A DNA stretch of 64,000 bases from an uncultured Salinicoccus sp. (GCA_947494965.1 CANLWV010000007.1:1-64000), one strand, 5' to 3'. Positions 9,098-18,340 are shown, numbered from the stretch's first letter. The notes: generated from the sequence alone by a model not told the origin. Numbers and translations: made by a program.

Positions 9098-10765
9098 TCA
9101 TTTATTCAACAATTTTTTCGCTTTTCTTAAGGGACTTGTCAGCCGCCAACTCGTACTATTCAGCATCTTATTATACTTCGCTTCCATCGACTTTTTATCT
9201 TTAATAAATCTTTTCTTGTCATCTTCATATTCTATACTCATCTTCTTAATCTTAGCTTCCAGCTCATCTATCTTCCTATTTGACGCAGCCGTCCTTGCCG
9301 TATTCTTTTTGTTGTTGGAAGCCTTCTTTTTATCATTTTCTAAAACTTCTAACCCAATGGTGCTAACGCCTTTGAATTCTTTCAATTCCGACGCTTCCAT
9401 ATTAAAGATTCTGGAACTCTTGCCTTCCGAATTCTCGACATATTTTTTAAATCCGGAGACTTTACTTTTGAGGCCTATTACGTTTATTTCTAATGTTTCT
9501 CTTGATTCTGCTTTTATGGATCCCTTCAGGTGGTTCTTCGCAGCTTCTTTTTTCAGACGCCTTAAGTAAGCAGGATTTAAATTTCTCCCTTTTACTTTCA
9601 TCTGGATTTTATATTGTTGCTTATCTGGATACATAGGAATCGTCATCTCATCAGCATATCCTGACATGAAGGCATCTTTTACCGGCTTATACTCGAAATA
9701 AAAATTATTATTGATTTTTTTTGAGTTCGGGAAATAATAGTCAATTAGTTTTTTCGGCACATCAATAGCTTTTCCTTCGAAGGGGAAGACATGCATCATG
9801 ATTTCCCCTTTTGTGTTAATTTCATTGACGACCCCTTCATTCTTCTCTTCGTTGATTATCATATCAATCGAACCTGTCGGCAGTCCTGGTATTGAATTCA
9901 GGGCATCTACGGCGTATTTCTTGAATTTTGGATCTATTGTGTCTGTGCATTCGACACTTAGACGTTTTCCTAAGTGTGTACCGTGTTTTCTGAGGAAGAC
10001 GCGTTCCCCTTGTTCCGGGACGTCATCCAGTGATATATTTTTTTCTTTCAGGAAATCAATCATTTCGTCATCTATATTAATCGTTCTATTTTTAGTCGCC
10101 ACATTATTTTTTATATCTATATTTCTGAGTTCAATTAGCTTTCTTATAGTCCGTTCGCCATCTCCTATCACATTTGAAGAATAGGATTTGGTGACTGCAA
10201 TAACTTCATCCTCAATGACATAAAATCGAAAGTCGACACCATTTTCAAAATATTTTTCTATCAGCAAGGTATTTACATCAAATTCATCAAGTACTTTTAA
10301 AATTGACTCTTTCAACATTTTTTTAGATGTAATATGCGTCACTACGCCTCTGCCGCCACCCTTGTCTGTTGGTTTTATAACCAAGGGGTATCCCATCGAA
10401 TCGCCAGCCTCACATATCTCATCAATCGAATAGTCTGCCAACTTGAAAGTTTGACTTTCAGGAATGGGAACAGCATTTTTTTTCATATATTCGTATGCTG
10501 TACTTTTATTTTCCGCTTTAGAAACAGCTTCTTTTGAAGATTTTGTTCCACGAGCGCAAATAAAACGGTGCATATCGTTATCATCTGAAAGAGAATACGT
10601 TATTGATGTAGAAGGCACTCTTCCTCCTCTTTTACTATTATAATACTTTAATTTCAATCCCCTTCTCCAACCTTCTAATGCTACAGTGTAAAAAGATAGC
10701 TGATAGTTATAGACGTCTTTTGGCAAGGCATCCTTCAAATGCGGTAATCGGTTTTCCATATCCAT
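9098..10765 (-). CDS. WRRGL-family ATP-grasp ligase, divergent substrate loop
   Basis: A 555-residue ligase with FYTVALEGWRRGLKL (25-39), ATP loop IKP...GGGRGV (130-141), GDG (201-203) and metal-binding EIN (315-317). It differs from its paralogues where they have N-x-S-x-GG: here the stretch after FLRK reads HGTHLGKRLSVECTD, which may mean a different substrate. The acylphosphatase-like domain reads KGRNLNPAYLRRL, with no catalytic motif. A charged, coiled-coil-like C-terminus ends in NSTSWRLTSPLRK. AGGAGAG lies 5 bases before the ATG. Strongly AT-rich, in contrast with the homologues at 13.5-18.3 kb. Confidence 0.85.
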   Translation of the reverse strand: MDMENRLPHLKDALPKDVYNYQLSFYTVALEGWRRGLKLKYYNSKRGGRVPSTSITYSLSDDNDMHRFICARGTKSSKEAVSKAENKSTAYEYMKKNAVPIPESQTFKLADYSIDEICEAGDSMGYPLVIKPTDKGGGRGVVTHITSKKMLKESILKVLDEFDVNTLLIEKYFENGVDFRFYVIEDEVIAVTKSYSSNVIGDGERTIRKLIELRNIDIKNNVATKNRTINIDDEMIDFLKEKNISLDDVPEQGERVFLRKHGTHLGKRLSVECTDTIDPKFKKYAVDALNSIPGLPTGSIDMIINEEKNEGVVNEINTKGEIMMHVFPFEGKAIDVPKKLIDYYFPNSKKINNNFYFEYKPVKDAFMSGYADEMTIPMYPDKQQYKIQMKVKGRNLNPAYLRRLKKEAAKNHLKGSIKAESRETLEINVIGLKSKVSGFKKYVENSEGKSSRIFNMEASELKEFKGVSTIGLEVLENDKKKASNNKKNTARTAASNRKIDELEAKIKKMSIEYEDDKKRFIKDKKSMEAKYNKMLNSTSWRLTSPLRKAKKLLNK

Positions 10766-10853
10766 AAACTCTCTCCTAAAATAGAAATTAACTTATGTTG
10801 ATTTCCTTTAGATATAGTAATGAAGCCATATAATAGGGCTATATATTAAATTT

Positions 10854-12446
10854 TTAACTTTTTAAGATGAACTTTTTAAGATGCTTCATTTTTCTTTTTA
10901 TTTTCATATACTGGACGATAGGTACACTATGATATCCCTTTCTCAATTCAAGTATTTCTGACTTCAATCTTTTATTTTCTTTTTTCAGGGCATCATTCAA
11001 GTCATCCTTGTTTTGCCCTCGAGATTCATGAATACTAAATCCTTGCATTACTGGAGACACTCTTTTTTCACGTGATATCTTGATTTCCTTGTTTGAATAG
11101 CTTATCTTATTTTCCAATAGAGACTCAAAGGATTTAATGTTTCTTCTTTTCCCGCCTAACACTAAAGATAATTTCTCTCCGGAAATAGTGTTGGCAGAAC
11201 CGCTAATTCTATACTTCCTGGCCGTGGTTTGAATCCACGTGACAAAACCTTCAGGGAACTCATCAGATGTCAGTATAAACTCGGTCAGCTCAACACTATT
11301 CGGAATTCGAGGAATCTCTATGTAATTGGAATTGCCCTTTACAAAAGATTCATAAACATGGTCAAAGTCAAAGTATAGTTTAGAGGATTCTTCGCGGTCA
11401 TAATTTTTAGTTTCAGGGAAATAATAATCTATTATGGCTGAGGGGACATCTCTCGCCTGTCCATAAGACGGAAATAAGTGTGTCCTGATATGGGCCCTGG
11501 AGTTGACTTCCAGTACAACGCCCTCATTATTCTCCTTATCGATCATCATATCTACACCACCCTGGATAAGGGTAGGTATCGCCTTGATCGCATTGACAGC
11601 AATCTGCTTCATTTCGTCAGTTGTCTCATCAGTCACGTCAACCGCTTCTCCCCCGGAAGATACATTGTTCTTGGACTTCAGAAATACGACTTCGCCCTCG
11701 CTTGGGACAGACTTCATCGTGTATCCCAGTCTTGTCAGCATCTCTTTTGTTTCAGAGTTTGTTTTAATCGGTTTGTTCGCTAAGGATGGAATATTCATCC
11801 GTTCTTCATTTTTATATTTCAATAGTTGCTGGATGGTGTCTTTTCCGTTTCCGGTGACGCTTGCAGGATCCCGTTTAAAGATGCCAACGACCTCATCCCC
11901 GACCACATATAGGCGATGATCCTCACCTTGGAAATATTTCTCCACTATTACATTTTCATTTTTAAGTTGACCTCTTACATATTGGAGTGCTTGCTGCATT
12001 TCTTCAGCATTTTTGATGTTTGCTATGACGCCAACTCCTCCTGTCCCATCAGTCGGCTTCAGAACTACAGGATAACCTAGCTGTTCAGCGTATTCCATTA
12101 TTTCATCATCACCATTATCTCCGTTGAATACCTCTCCCTGAGGTGTCTTCACACCCGCTTCAGTAAGGTATTTCTTGGTGAGGTCTTTATTGATGCATAT
12201 TTTGACGGCTTCCTTCGACACCAGGTCTCCTCTTGTTATCTGGAAATAGTGAGATCTCTTTTTATTGCTCAACACGTATTCAACTACTTTTGATTCTCTT
12301 CTGAAATAGTTGACCTTAATCTTTAGATCTAAGCCTCTTCTCCAGCCCTCCAGCGCAATACTGTAACCGCTAGACATATAACCGTGAGCGTGTTCGGGTA
12401 ACGCGTCCTTAAGTTGCGGAAGGTATCTCACATCGCTATTACTCAT
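10854..12446 (-). CDS. WRRGL-family ATP-grasp ligase, intact paralogue of the degenerate gene
   Basis: A 530-residue ligase. It has YSIALEGWRRGLDL (28-41), ATP loop LKP...GTGGVGV (129-140), the NNVSSGGEAVDVTD motif (260-273), GVDMMID (297-303) and metal-binding EVN (313-315). The acylphosphatase-like region reads FPEGFVTWIQ, so it is not catalytic. The tail is a charged helix without the SxSW tag (it ends in a lysine-rich segment). It is the closest relative of the degenerate gene at 1291-2607, showing a duplication within the locus. AAGGGG lies 12 bases before the ATG. Confidence 0.85.
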   Translation of the reverse strand: MSNSDVRYLPQLKDALPEHAHGYMSSGYSIALEGWRRGLDLKIKVNYFRRESKVVEYVLSNKKRSHYFQITRGDLVSKEAVKICINKDLTKKYLTEAGVKTPQGEVFNGDNGDDEIMEYAEQLGYPVVLKPTDGTGGVGVIANIKNAEEMQQALQYVRGQLKNENVIVEKYFQGEDHRLYVVGDEVVGIFKRDPASVTGNGKDTIQQLLKYKNEERMNIPSLANKPIKTNSETKEMLTRLGYTMKSVPSEGEVVFLKSKNNVSSGGEAVDVTDETTDEMKQIAVNAIKAIPTLIQGGVDMMIDKENNEGVVLEVNSRAHIRTHLFPSYGQARDVPSAIIDYYFPETKNYDREESSKLYFDFDHVYESFVKGNSNYIEIPRIPNSVELTEFILTSDEFPEGFVTWIQTTARKYRISGSANTISGEKLSLVLGGKRRNIKSFESLLENKISYSNKEIKISREKRVSPVMQGFSIHESRGQNKDDLNDALKKENKRLKSEILELRKGYHSVPIVQYMKIKRKMKHLKKFILKS

Positions 12447-12470
12447 GTTAGGATGCCCCTTTTATCAATT

Positions 12471-13544
12471 TTATGAAATAATCATCTCTGGAATGAATTC
12501 TCCAAGCCGTTCTTTCAAATCTTGGTATACCTTTTTGCTTTCGAAGTCCCCATGGTCCGTCTTGATATATTCTCTTTCTTTCACTATGTCCTCAAGCATA
12601 TATAATTTATAGTTTTTCTTATCTGTACTGTCGGTGAATGTCAATTTCAGATTTGGCTTACTTACTTTAAGTATCGGGTTGTCATTTGAGGGTTTTTCGA
12701 TATCAACCGTCATTATCGCCCCTATTTGTCTATATAACCCTTTCTGCCCCGAGAAGAAGTTTCCTAAGGAATACATTGCCAGTGTTTCTTTTCCTCTGGA
12801 ATTCAATATAAACTCAGGCGGTTGGAGGACATGAGGATGATGGCCTATTATCACATCGGCGCCAGCATCAGATAAAGAAGCGGATATTTCTCTCTGATCG
12901 GTTGTCGGTCGCATCTGATACTCTTTGCCGTAATGTAGTGACAATACAACAACATCAGCTAAACCTTCAGATTTAACTTTCCTTATCTTCCGTTCGATTT
13001 CCCTTACATTCATACGTTCGTAATGATCGACCATGTATGGTTTGTCCTTAGGCAGTTTGACTGCCTTCATCTTTCGAGTATATGATATGAAGCACACTTT
13101 CAAACCATTCTTTTCGACTATCCTGAGTCTTTCCTGGTCTTCTGCTGATTTGTAGGCTCCAACATAATCTAGCCCTATTTTTTCCCAATTTTCAATGGAT
13201 TTCAGGACACCTTCTTCCCCTTTATCCATGATGTGGTTATTAGCCAGAGTCACCATATCCACACCAAATTTTTTTAATGTGTAGCCAATCTCCATCGGAC
13301 TGTTGAACTTAGGATAATTCGATATGCCAAGTTCTTCTCCTCCAATGATTGATTCCTGGTTTACGATGGTCAAATCCCCTTGTTCTAAGTAGGGCCTAGC
13401 CTCGCTTAAAAGAGAATCAAAATTATAGCCTGGTCTTATTTTTCTTTTTGCTTTTCTACATAATCTTGTATGGAGGAGGATGTCCCCCGTCGCTACTAAT
13501 GTAATTTTATTCGTCATTTTCCCACCATCTTTATCTTTATTCAT
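12471..13544 (-). CDS. CapA-like protein (poly-gamma-glutamate synthesis family), no signal peptide
   Basis: A 357-residue protein of the CapA/PgsA family, a calcineurin-like fold: VATGDILLH near the N-terminus, then NQESIIGG, LANNHIMDKG, LHYGKEY and IIGHHPHVLQP. CapA proteins are needed to make or export poly-gamma-glutamate, usually with CapB and CapC, which are absent here. This copy has no signal peptide or membrane anchor, so it may act in the cytoplasm. The ATG overlaps the stop of the upstream ligase gene (ATGA), implying coupled translation; an ATG at 13517 with a GGTGGG site is an alternative. A secreted paralogue lies at 49832-50980. Confidence 0.85.
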   Translation of the reverse strand: MNKDKDGGKMTNKITLVATGDILLHTRLCRKAKRKIRPGYNFDSLLSEARPYLEQGDLTIVNQESIIGGEELGISNYPKFNSPMEIGYTLKKFGVDMVTLANNHIMDKGEEGVLKSIENWEKIGLDYVGAYKSAEDQERLRIVEKNGLKVCFISYTRKMKAVKLPKDKPYMVDHYERMNVREIERKIRKVKSEGLADVVVLSLHYGKEYQMRPTTDQREISASLSDAGADVIIGHHPHVLQPPEFILNSRGKETLAMYSLGNFFSGQKGLYRQIGAIMTVDIEKPSNDNPILKVSKPNLKLTFTDSTDKKNYKLYMLEDIVKEREYIKTDHGDFESKKVYQDLKERLGEFIPEMIIS

Positions 13545-14974
13545 CTTCTTTTTATTTCAAATCCTATCCGGATCCTTTTTTCCCACACATAATCTTTTAT
13601 GGCTGATACTTGGGCACGCCTTGGCCCTTCAAAACACAAGTCTTTGAATTTTTCGACTCGATTTTTGTCGGTGCCCCCGACGACGACTACCACATCACCA
13701 TTTTTCAAGTTTCGTGCGTAACCATGGAGGCCTTCCCTGATTGCGTTCCTTTCAGCCCATACGCGGTAGCCGACGCCCTGAACTTTGCCTGAAATCACGT
13801 AGCGCTTCGCATAGATTTCACCTTTTGGCGCATTGGTGACCGTAAGTGATTGGATGGCGTTGCTGCGGAGTTGGTCGAGTATCCCCTTGTAGTCGAAGTA
13901 AAGTCTATTGCTTCTTTCAATATCCTTTGTTTCCGGGAAGTAATAGTCGATGATCTCCTCGGCGATATTGCGATGCGTCCCATGGATCGGGAATGTGTGG
14001 AGTGCTGTACCTGCAGTGCTGTTGACTTCGATCACTACAGCCTGGTCTCCATCCACTATCATATCCACGCCTGCGTGGAGCAGGCCGGGAATGGCTTTGA
14101 CCGCTTCTACCGCAACGCGCTGCACTTCAGGGCTGATGTCATCGGTAATATCAACGGAGTCGCCCCCTGAAGACATGTTGCTTTCACCCTTAAGGTAGAC
14201 AATTTGTTCTGCATCAATGATATCTTCCAGATGATAACCCTGTTTGGCCAGGTAATCCTCGAGTCTGTCATCAATCTTAATCAGCCGTGTCGCGGTATGC
14301 GGGTTCTGTTTCCTCAATTCATTCTTATCGTTGATCAGCTGTTCAATGGAAGTGCGACCGTCACCTGTAACGTTTGCCGGTATGCGCTTGGTGGCGGCGA
14401 TGGCTTCGTCGCCCACTACATATACCCGCATTTCCTCACCTTCTACATGCTGTTCCACAAGAAAATCTGTATAGTCGAATGTCTTTTTGATATATGCAAG
14501 GTTTTCCAGAAACGCTTCAGGCGATTGGATATTGGTCGCCACGCCCTTACCGAGACTGCCAAATGTCGGTTTCAACACAAAAGGTCCTGATTTTTCGAAG
14601 ACCCTTTCGGCCACGGCTTCGGCATCATCGTCACCTGTGAAACCAAAGCCTTCCGGGACGGGCACCCCAGCCTGCCCGAGATACTGTTTCGTCTGTTCCT
14701 TGTCCGTACCGATATCCACCGCTTCATTTGAGACTTTGTCGCCTCTCGATCTATAGAAGAAATGGGTTTTATCATCTGAAGCGAGTGAGAAGAGTTTGCC
14801 GATGGGGTCGAATCCGATCAGCCGGATATCGGTTTCCGTGCTTCCATGTTCATGGAAGGTCAACGTCAACCCCCGGCGCCATCCTTCCAACGCCAGCATA
14901 TAGGCGTCCAAGTTGAAACGGCGCACCCCTCTGAGCATCTCCTTATCCAACCAGTCAGGATAGATTTCTGTCAT
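13541..14974 (-). CDS. WRRGL-family ATP-grasp ligase fused to an intact acylphosphatase domain
   Basis: A 477-residue two-domain protein. The ligase part has AYMLALEGWRRGL (24-36), ATP loop LKP...GSLGKGV (134-145), GDG (204-206), NMSSGGDSVDITD (266-278), VDMIVD (303-308) and metal-binding EVN (316-318). Residues 390-477 are a classical acylphosphatase: SGKVQGVGYR with Arg404, then GYARNLKNG with Asn422, the two catalytic residues of that family. It is the only member here that keeps both. It has no coiled coil or SxSW tag. The ATG at 14974 has GAGGAGG 6 bases upstream; the ATG at 14989 overlaps that site. GC content jumps upward from this gene rightward compared with the genes at 1.3-13.5 kb. 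Confidence 0.9.
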   Translation of the reverse strand: MTEIYPDWLDKEMLRGVRRFNLDAYMLALEGWRRGLTLTFHEHGSTETDIRLIGFDPIGKLFSLASDDKTHFFYRSRGDKVSNEAVDIGTDKEQTKQYLGQAGVPVPEGFGFTGDDDAEAVAERVFEKSGPFVLKPTFGSLGKGVATNIQSPEAFLENLAYIKKTFDYTDFLVEQHVEGEEMRVYVVGDEAIAATKRIPANVTGDGRTSIEQLINDKNELRKQNPHTATRLIKIDDRLEDYLAKQGYHLEDIIDAEQIVYLKGESNMSSGGDSVDITDDISPEVQRVAVEAVKAIPGLLHAGVDMIVDGDQAVVIEVNSTAGTALHTFPIHGTHRNIAEEIIDYYFPETKDIERSNRLYFDYKGILDQLRSNAIQSLTVTNAPKGEIYAKRYVISGKVQGVGYRVWAERNAIREGLHGYARNLKNGDVVVVVGGTDKNRVEKFKDLCFEGPRRAQVSAIKDYVWEKRIRIGFEIKRR

Positions 14975-14994
14975 GTGAATCCTCCTCATCCTGT

Positions 14995-16644
14995 TTATTT
15001 GCTGCGCTTATTCTTAATCTGCTGACTTAACATCCGAAGCGGCTTTGTCGCTTTCCAGGAAGTGCTGTTTACGATATGTTTATTATCTTTGACGATCCTG
15101 TCCCTCTGCTTCTTCAGATGCTTCAGATCGTCCTCCATCTTGCGCAGGGCATGTTGGACGGATTTGACGCTTCTGGTATTGTATTTCTCTGCGATTTCAA
15201 ATCCAACGGTAACAGGTTCGTCCCACTTCTCTGCAGTGACTTTATTTATCTTTGAAGCTTGTGGATAGTTATGGATCTGCTTCTTGAATTCATTGATCAT
15301 CGCCTTATCGGTGCCGGCTACGATGATTTCAATCTCATCGAACACCATATTTTTGACGTAGCCATGGAGATTGCGGTCGAGCGCCTCTTTCTTCAGGAAA
15401 CGGTGGAAGCTGTAGCGCTGGACATCGCCCTTTACGACATAGCGTCTGGCATACAGTTCACCCATTGGTGCCGGCGCCACTTCAACTTCCAGTGCAGCCC
15501 GGTTCTCGAGTGGTTCCAGCACATTGATGAAATCAAAATATACTTTGGAGCCGGTCGTGTCCATCCCTTTTGTTTCCGGGAAATAATAATCGATGATCGC
15601 ACCTGGGATATCACGCGCCGTACCGCGCAGCGGGAAGAGTGCCCCACCGATCTGGGCGGTCGGGTTCAGTTCAATGACGACGGCCGGCACATCCTGCGCC
15701 CGGTTTTCATTGACGATGATATCCACCCCACCGTGCTTGAAGCCTGGAATGGCTTTTAATGCATCGACTGCAATCTGCTTGATTTCATCGGACAGTTCGT
15801 CGGTGGCATCAAGCGGGTCACCGCCCGTCGAAACATTGGTCTTCTTCCTCAGATAGACTCGTTCCCCCTTCTCCGGAATGCTGGTCAGGGCGTACCCCGC
15901 TTCCTGGATGTACTCCGGAATCTCCTTATCGATTTCTATCAGACAGCTGTTTAGGCGCGCATTCTTACGCCTTTCCCTGTTCTTCAACTTTATAAGCCCA
16001 TTGATGTCGTGTACGCCGTCACCGATGACGTTCGCCGGCTTGCGGTTGTAGATGGCGATGACCGAGTCATCCACCACATAGACCCGATATTCCTCACCGT
16101 TGACATGCTGCTCGACAATCACTTCCTGATAGCCAAGCTCCTGGCGGATGTAATGGAGGGCATCAAGAAATTCCGCATCATTCCTGATGTTGGTCACTAC
16201 GCCATCACCCTGGCTTGCATTCGTCGGCTTCAACACAAGAGGGTAGTCGATCGTCTTCGAATAGCTGATGATCTCCTCATCGGTCGCTGTTTCAGAGAAC
16301 CCTTTACCGAGCGGGACCGGCACGCCTTTTTCTTTGAGTACTTCTTTAGTATCGTCCTTTTCGGAGCCGATGATGACCGCTTCATTGCTTACAAGGTCGC
16401 CGCGCGTCCTGAAGAAATAATGCGTCTTCTCTTCCGACGCCAGTGAGAACAGCCGACCGGGTGGGTTCACTCCGAATATGATCATATCATCGAAGTGCTC
16501 CGAATCTTTCGTGTACCAAGTCAATTTGAGTCCTCTGCGCCAGCCTTCAAGCGCTACAGCATAGGCATCCAGGCGCGTCTTTCTGGCATTTTTGACAATT
16601 TCCCCCGTGAGTTGGGGCAGACTGATGCCTTCATTTTCTTTCAC
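14995..16644 (-). CDS. WRRGL-family ATP-grasp ligase with SxSW tag
   Basis: A 549-residue ligase: AYAVALEGWRRGLKL (27-41), FSLASEEKTHYFF segment, ATP loop LKP...ASQGDGV (139-149), GDG (208-210), NVSTGGDPLDATD (270-282), GVDIIVN (306-312) and metal-binding ELN (325-327). The acylphosphatase-like part reads KGDVQRYSFHRF and has lost the GVGYR loop. A coiled coil (490-523) leads to STSWKATKPLR (527-537). The start is GTG with AAGGGGG 8 bases upstream. Its closest relative is the next gene rightward (16669-18306). The gap to the gene downstream is 20 bases, so they are co-transcribed. Confidence 0.85.
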   Translation of the reverse strand: MKENEGISLPQLTGEIVKNARKTRLDAYAVALEGWRRGLKLTWYTKDSEHFDDMIIFGVNPPGRLFSLASEEKTHYFFRTRGDLVSNEAVIIGSEKDDTKEVLKEKGVPVPLGKGFSETATDEEIISYSKTIDYPLVLKPTNASQGDGVVTNIRNDAEFLDALHYIRQELGYQEVIVEQHVNGEEYRVYVVDDSVIAIYNRKPANVIGDGVHDINGLIKLKNRERRKNARLNSCLIEIDKEIPEYIQEAGYALTSIPEKGERVYLRKKTNVSTGGDPLDATDELSDEIKQIAVDALKAIPGFKHGGVDIIVNENRAQDVPAVVIELNPTAQIGGALFPLRGTARDIPGAIIDYYFPETKGMDTTGSKVYFDFINVLEPLENRAALEVEVAPAPMGELYARRYVVKGDVQRYSFHRFLKKEALDRNLHGYVKNMVFDEIEIIVAGTDKAMINEFKKQIHNYPQASKINKVTAEKWDEPVTVGFEIAEKYNTRSVKSVQHALRKMEDDLKHLKKQRDRIVKDNKHIVNSTSWKATKPLRMLSQQIKNKRSK

Positions 16645-16668
16645 TGTGGTTTCCCCCTTACATCATTT

Positions 16669-18306
16669 TCATTTGCGGTTCTTCTTGACCTTTTTGACGA
16701 TTCCGCCAGCCAGGCGCACCGGCATCGTCACTTTCCACGAAGTACTGCCCTGGAACTTTCTGTTTTCGACTTCTGCCTTCTTTCTTTCATAGTCGGTGAT
16801 ATCGAGTGCTCTCTTATATTCCTTTAGTGCCTTCAACTGATCCTTCAGATCGGACTTGATTTCAAATCCTGCTTTTATCGGCCCGTCATATTCTTCTTTT
16901 GTGACTTCAAAGATTTGAGCCCGTTCCTCATCTTCCCATAATCCGTTTTCGAAGTCGTCGACCATTTCCTGATCATTGCCGCCGACCACCACTTCGATGG
17001 CATCGTCCTCGACGCTCATTACATAGCCATGGAGATTGCGTTCAAACGCCTGTTTACGCAGGCCGCGATGATAGCCTATATTCTGAACATAGCCCGTCAC
17101 CCTGTATTTCTTCGCGTAGATTGTACCGGTTGGCGACGGTGCAACAGTGGTCTTGACAGCGTCTCTTGCCTGCAATGGGTCGAGTAGGTCGTGGAAGTCG
17201 AAATAGGTACGTGTCCGGTCCACATCATGATGCGTCGTTTCCGGGAAATAATAGTCGATGATATGGGCTGGGATATCCCGCGCCTGGCCTTCTACCGGAT
17301 ACAACAATCCACCAAGCTGGGACGTCGGGTTCAATTCGATGACGTAGCCTGTCTCTTTGCCTGCTTCACCTGAAATCATCATGTCGACCGCACCATGAGT
17401 CAATCCTGGTATGGACTCTAAAGCCGCCGTTGCCGTCTCTTTTATATGATTGGGGAGCGTATCGAATACATCCACAGGATCGCCCCCGATCGAGATGTTT
17501 CCTTTATCGCTCAAATATACCGTTTCGCCTCTGGTCGGTACCGTACTGAGGTCATAGTTGCTGCGGGCGAGGTAGTCTTCTGTGTTCTTGTCGATGATGA
17601 TCGGACAGCTTATGAGCCTTGGGTTCTCCCGTCTTAGGGTATTCTTCTGCCTGATCAGCTGTCTGATGGCATGTTTACCGTCGCCAGTGACATTAGGCGG
17701 AATCCTATGCATGGCAGCAACAGTCTGGCCATCGACGACATAGAATCTATGGTCCCGTCCTTTAATGTACTGTTCCACTATGACTTCCTGGAACCCATCC
17801 TTCTCGCGCACATCGACCAGAGCCCGCTCCAGTTCGCCGGTGCTCAATATATTCGTGACGACACCTTTGCCGAAGCTGCCATCAGTCGGCTTCAGCACAA
17901 CGGGGTAGCCGAGCTCTGCCGCATACTTAATGATGGCATCATTCTTTTCATCGGCACCAAATTGTCTGCCCTCCGGCACGGGGACACCCGCTTTCGTCAA
18001 CGCCACTTTCGTTTCATGCTTATCCTTGCCGGCAAGTACCGCCTCACTCGTCACTTTATCGCCGCGTGATCTGAAGAAGTAGTGGGTCCGGTCTTTTGAG
18101 CTGAGTGAAAAGAGCTGTCCCGGCCGGTCCACCGACCACGTCTCCATATCCTTGAAATTCTCCGAGTCCTTTACATGCCATCTGAGCTTCAGCCCTCGCC
18201 GCCAGCCTTCCAGTGCGACGGCATATGCATCCAAAAATGTGCCTTCAACTTCCGCTACGATTTCCGCTGATAAATGGGGCAGCCAGTTACCGTTCATCTC
18301 CATCAT
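16669..18306 (-). CDS. WRRGL-family ATP-grasp ligase with SxSW tag
   Basis: A 545-residue ligase: AYAVALEGWRRGLKL (27-41), ATP loop LKP...GSFGKGV (139-149), GDG (208-210), NISIGGDPVDVFD (270-282) and metal-binding ELNPTSQLGG (324-333). The acylphosphatase-like part reads GYVQNIGYHRG, lacking the catalytic arginine position. A charged helix ends in GSTSWKVTMPVR. CAGGAGG lies about 5 bases before a double ATG. It pairs with the gene at 14995-16644 as a recent duplicate judged by shared motifs. Confidence 0.85.
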   Translation of the reverse strand: MMEMNGNWLPHLSAEIVAEVEGTFLDAYAVALEGWRRGLKLRWHVKDSENFKDMETWSVDRPGQLFSLSSKDRTHYFFRSRGDKVTSEAVLAGKDKHETKVALTKAGVPVPEGRQFGADEKNDAIIKYAAELGYPVVLKPTDGSFGKGVVTNILSTGELERALVDVREKDGFQEVIVEQYIKGRDHRFYVVDGQTVAAMHRIPPNVTGDGKHAIRQLIRQKNTLRRENPRLISCPIIIDKNTEDYLARSNYDLSTVPTRGETVYLSDKGNISIGGDPVDVFDTLPNHIKETATAALESIPGLTHGAVDMMISGEAGKETGYVIELNPTSQLGGLLYPVEGQARDIPAHIIDYYFPETTHHDVDRTRTYFDFHDLLDPLQARDAVKTTVAPSPTGTIYAKKYRVTGYVQNIGYHRGLRKQAFERNLHGYVMSVEDDAIEVVVGGNDQEMVDDFENGLWEDEERAQIFEVTKEEYDGPIKAGFEIKSDLKDQLKALKEYKRALDITDYERKKAEVENRKFQGSTSWKVTMPVRLAGGIVKKVKKNRK

Positions 18307-18340
18307 GCATTCCTCCTGATTTCCATCTTCACGTGCCGCT

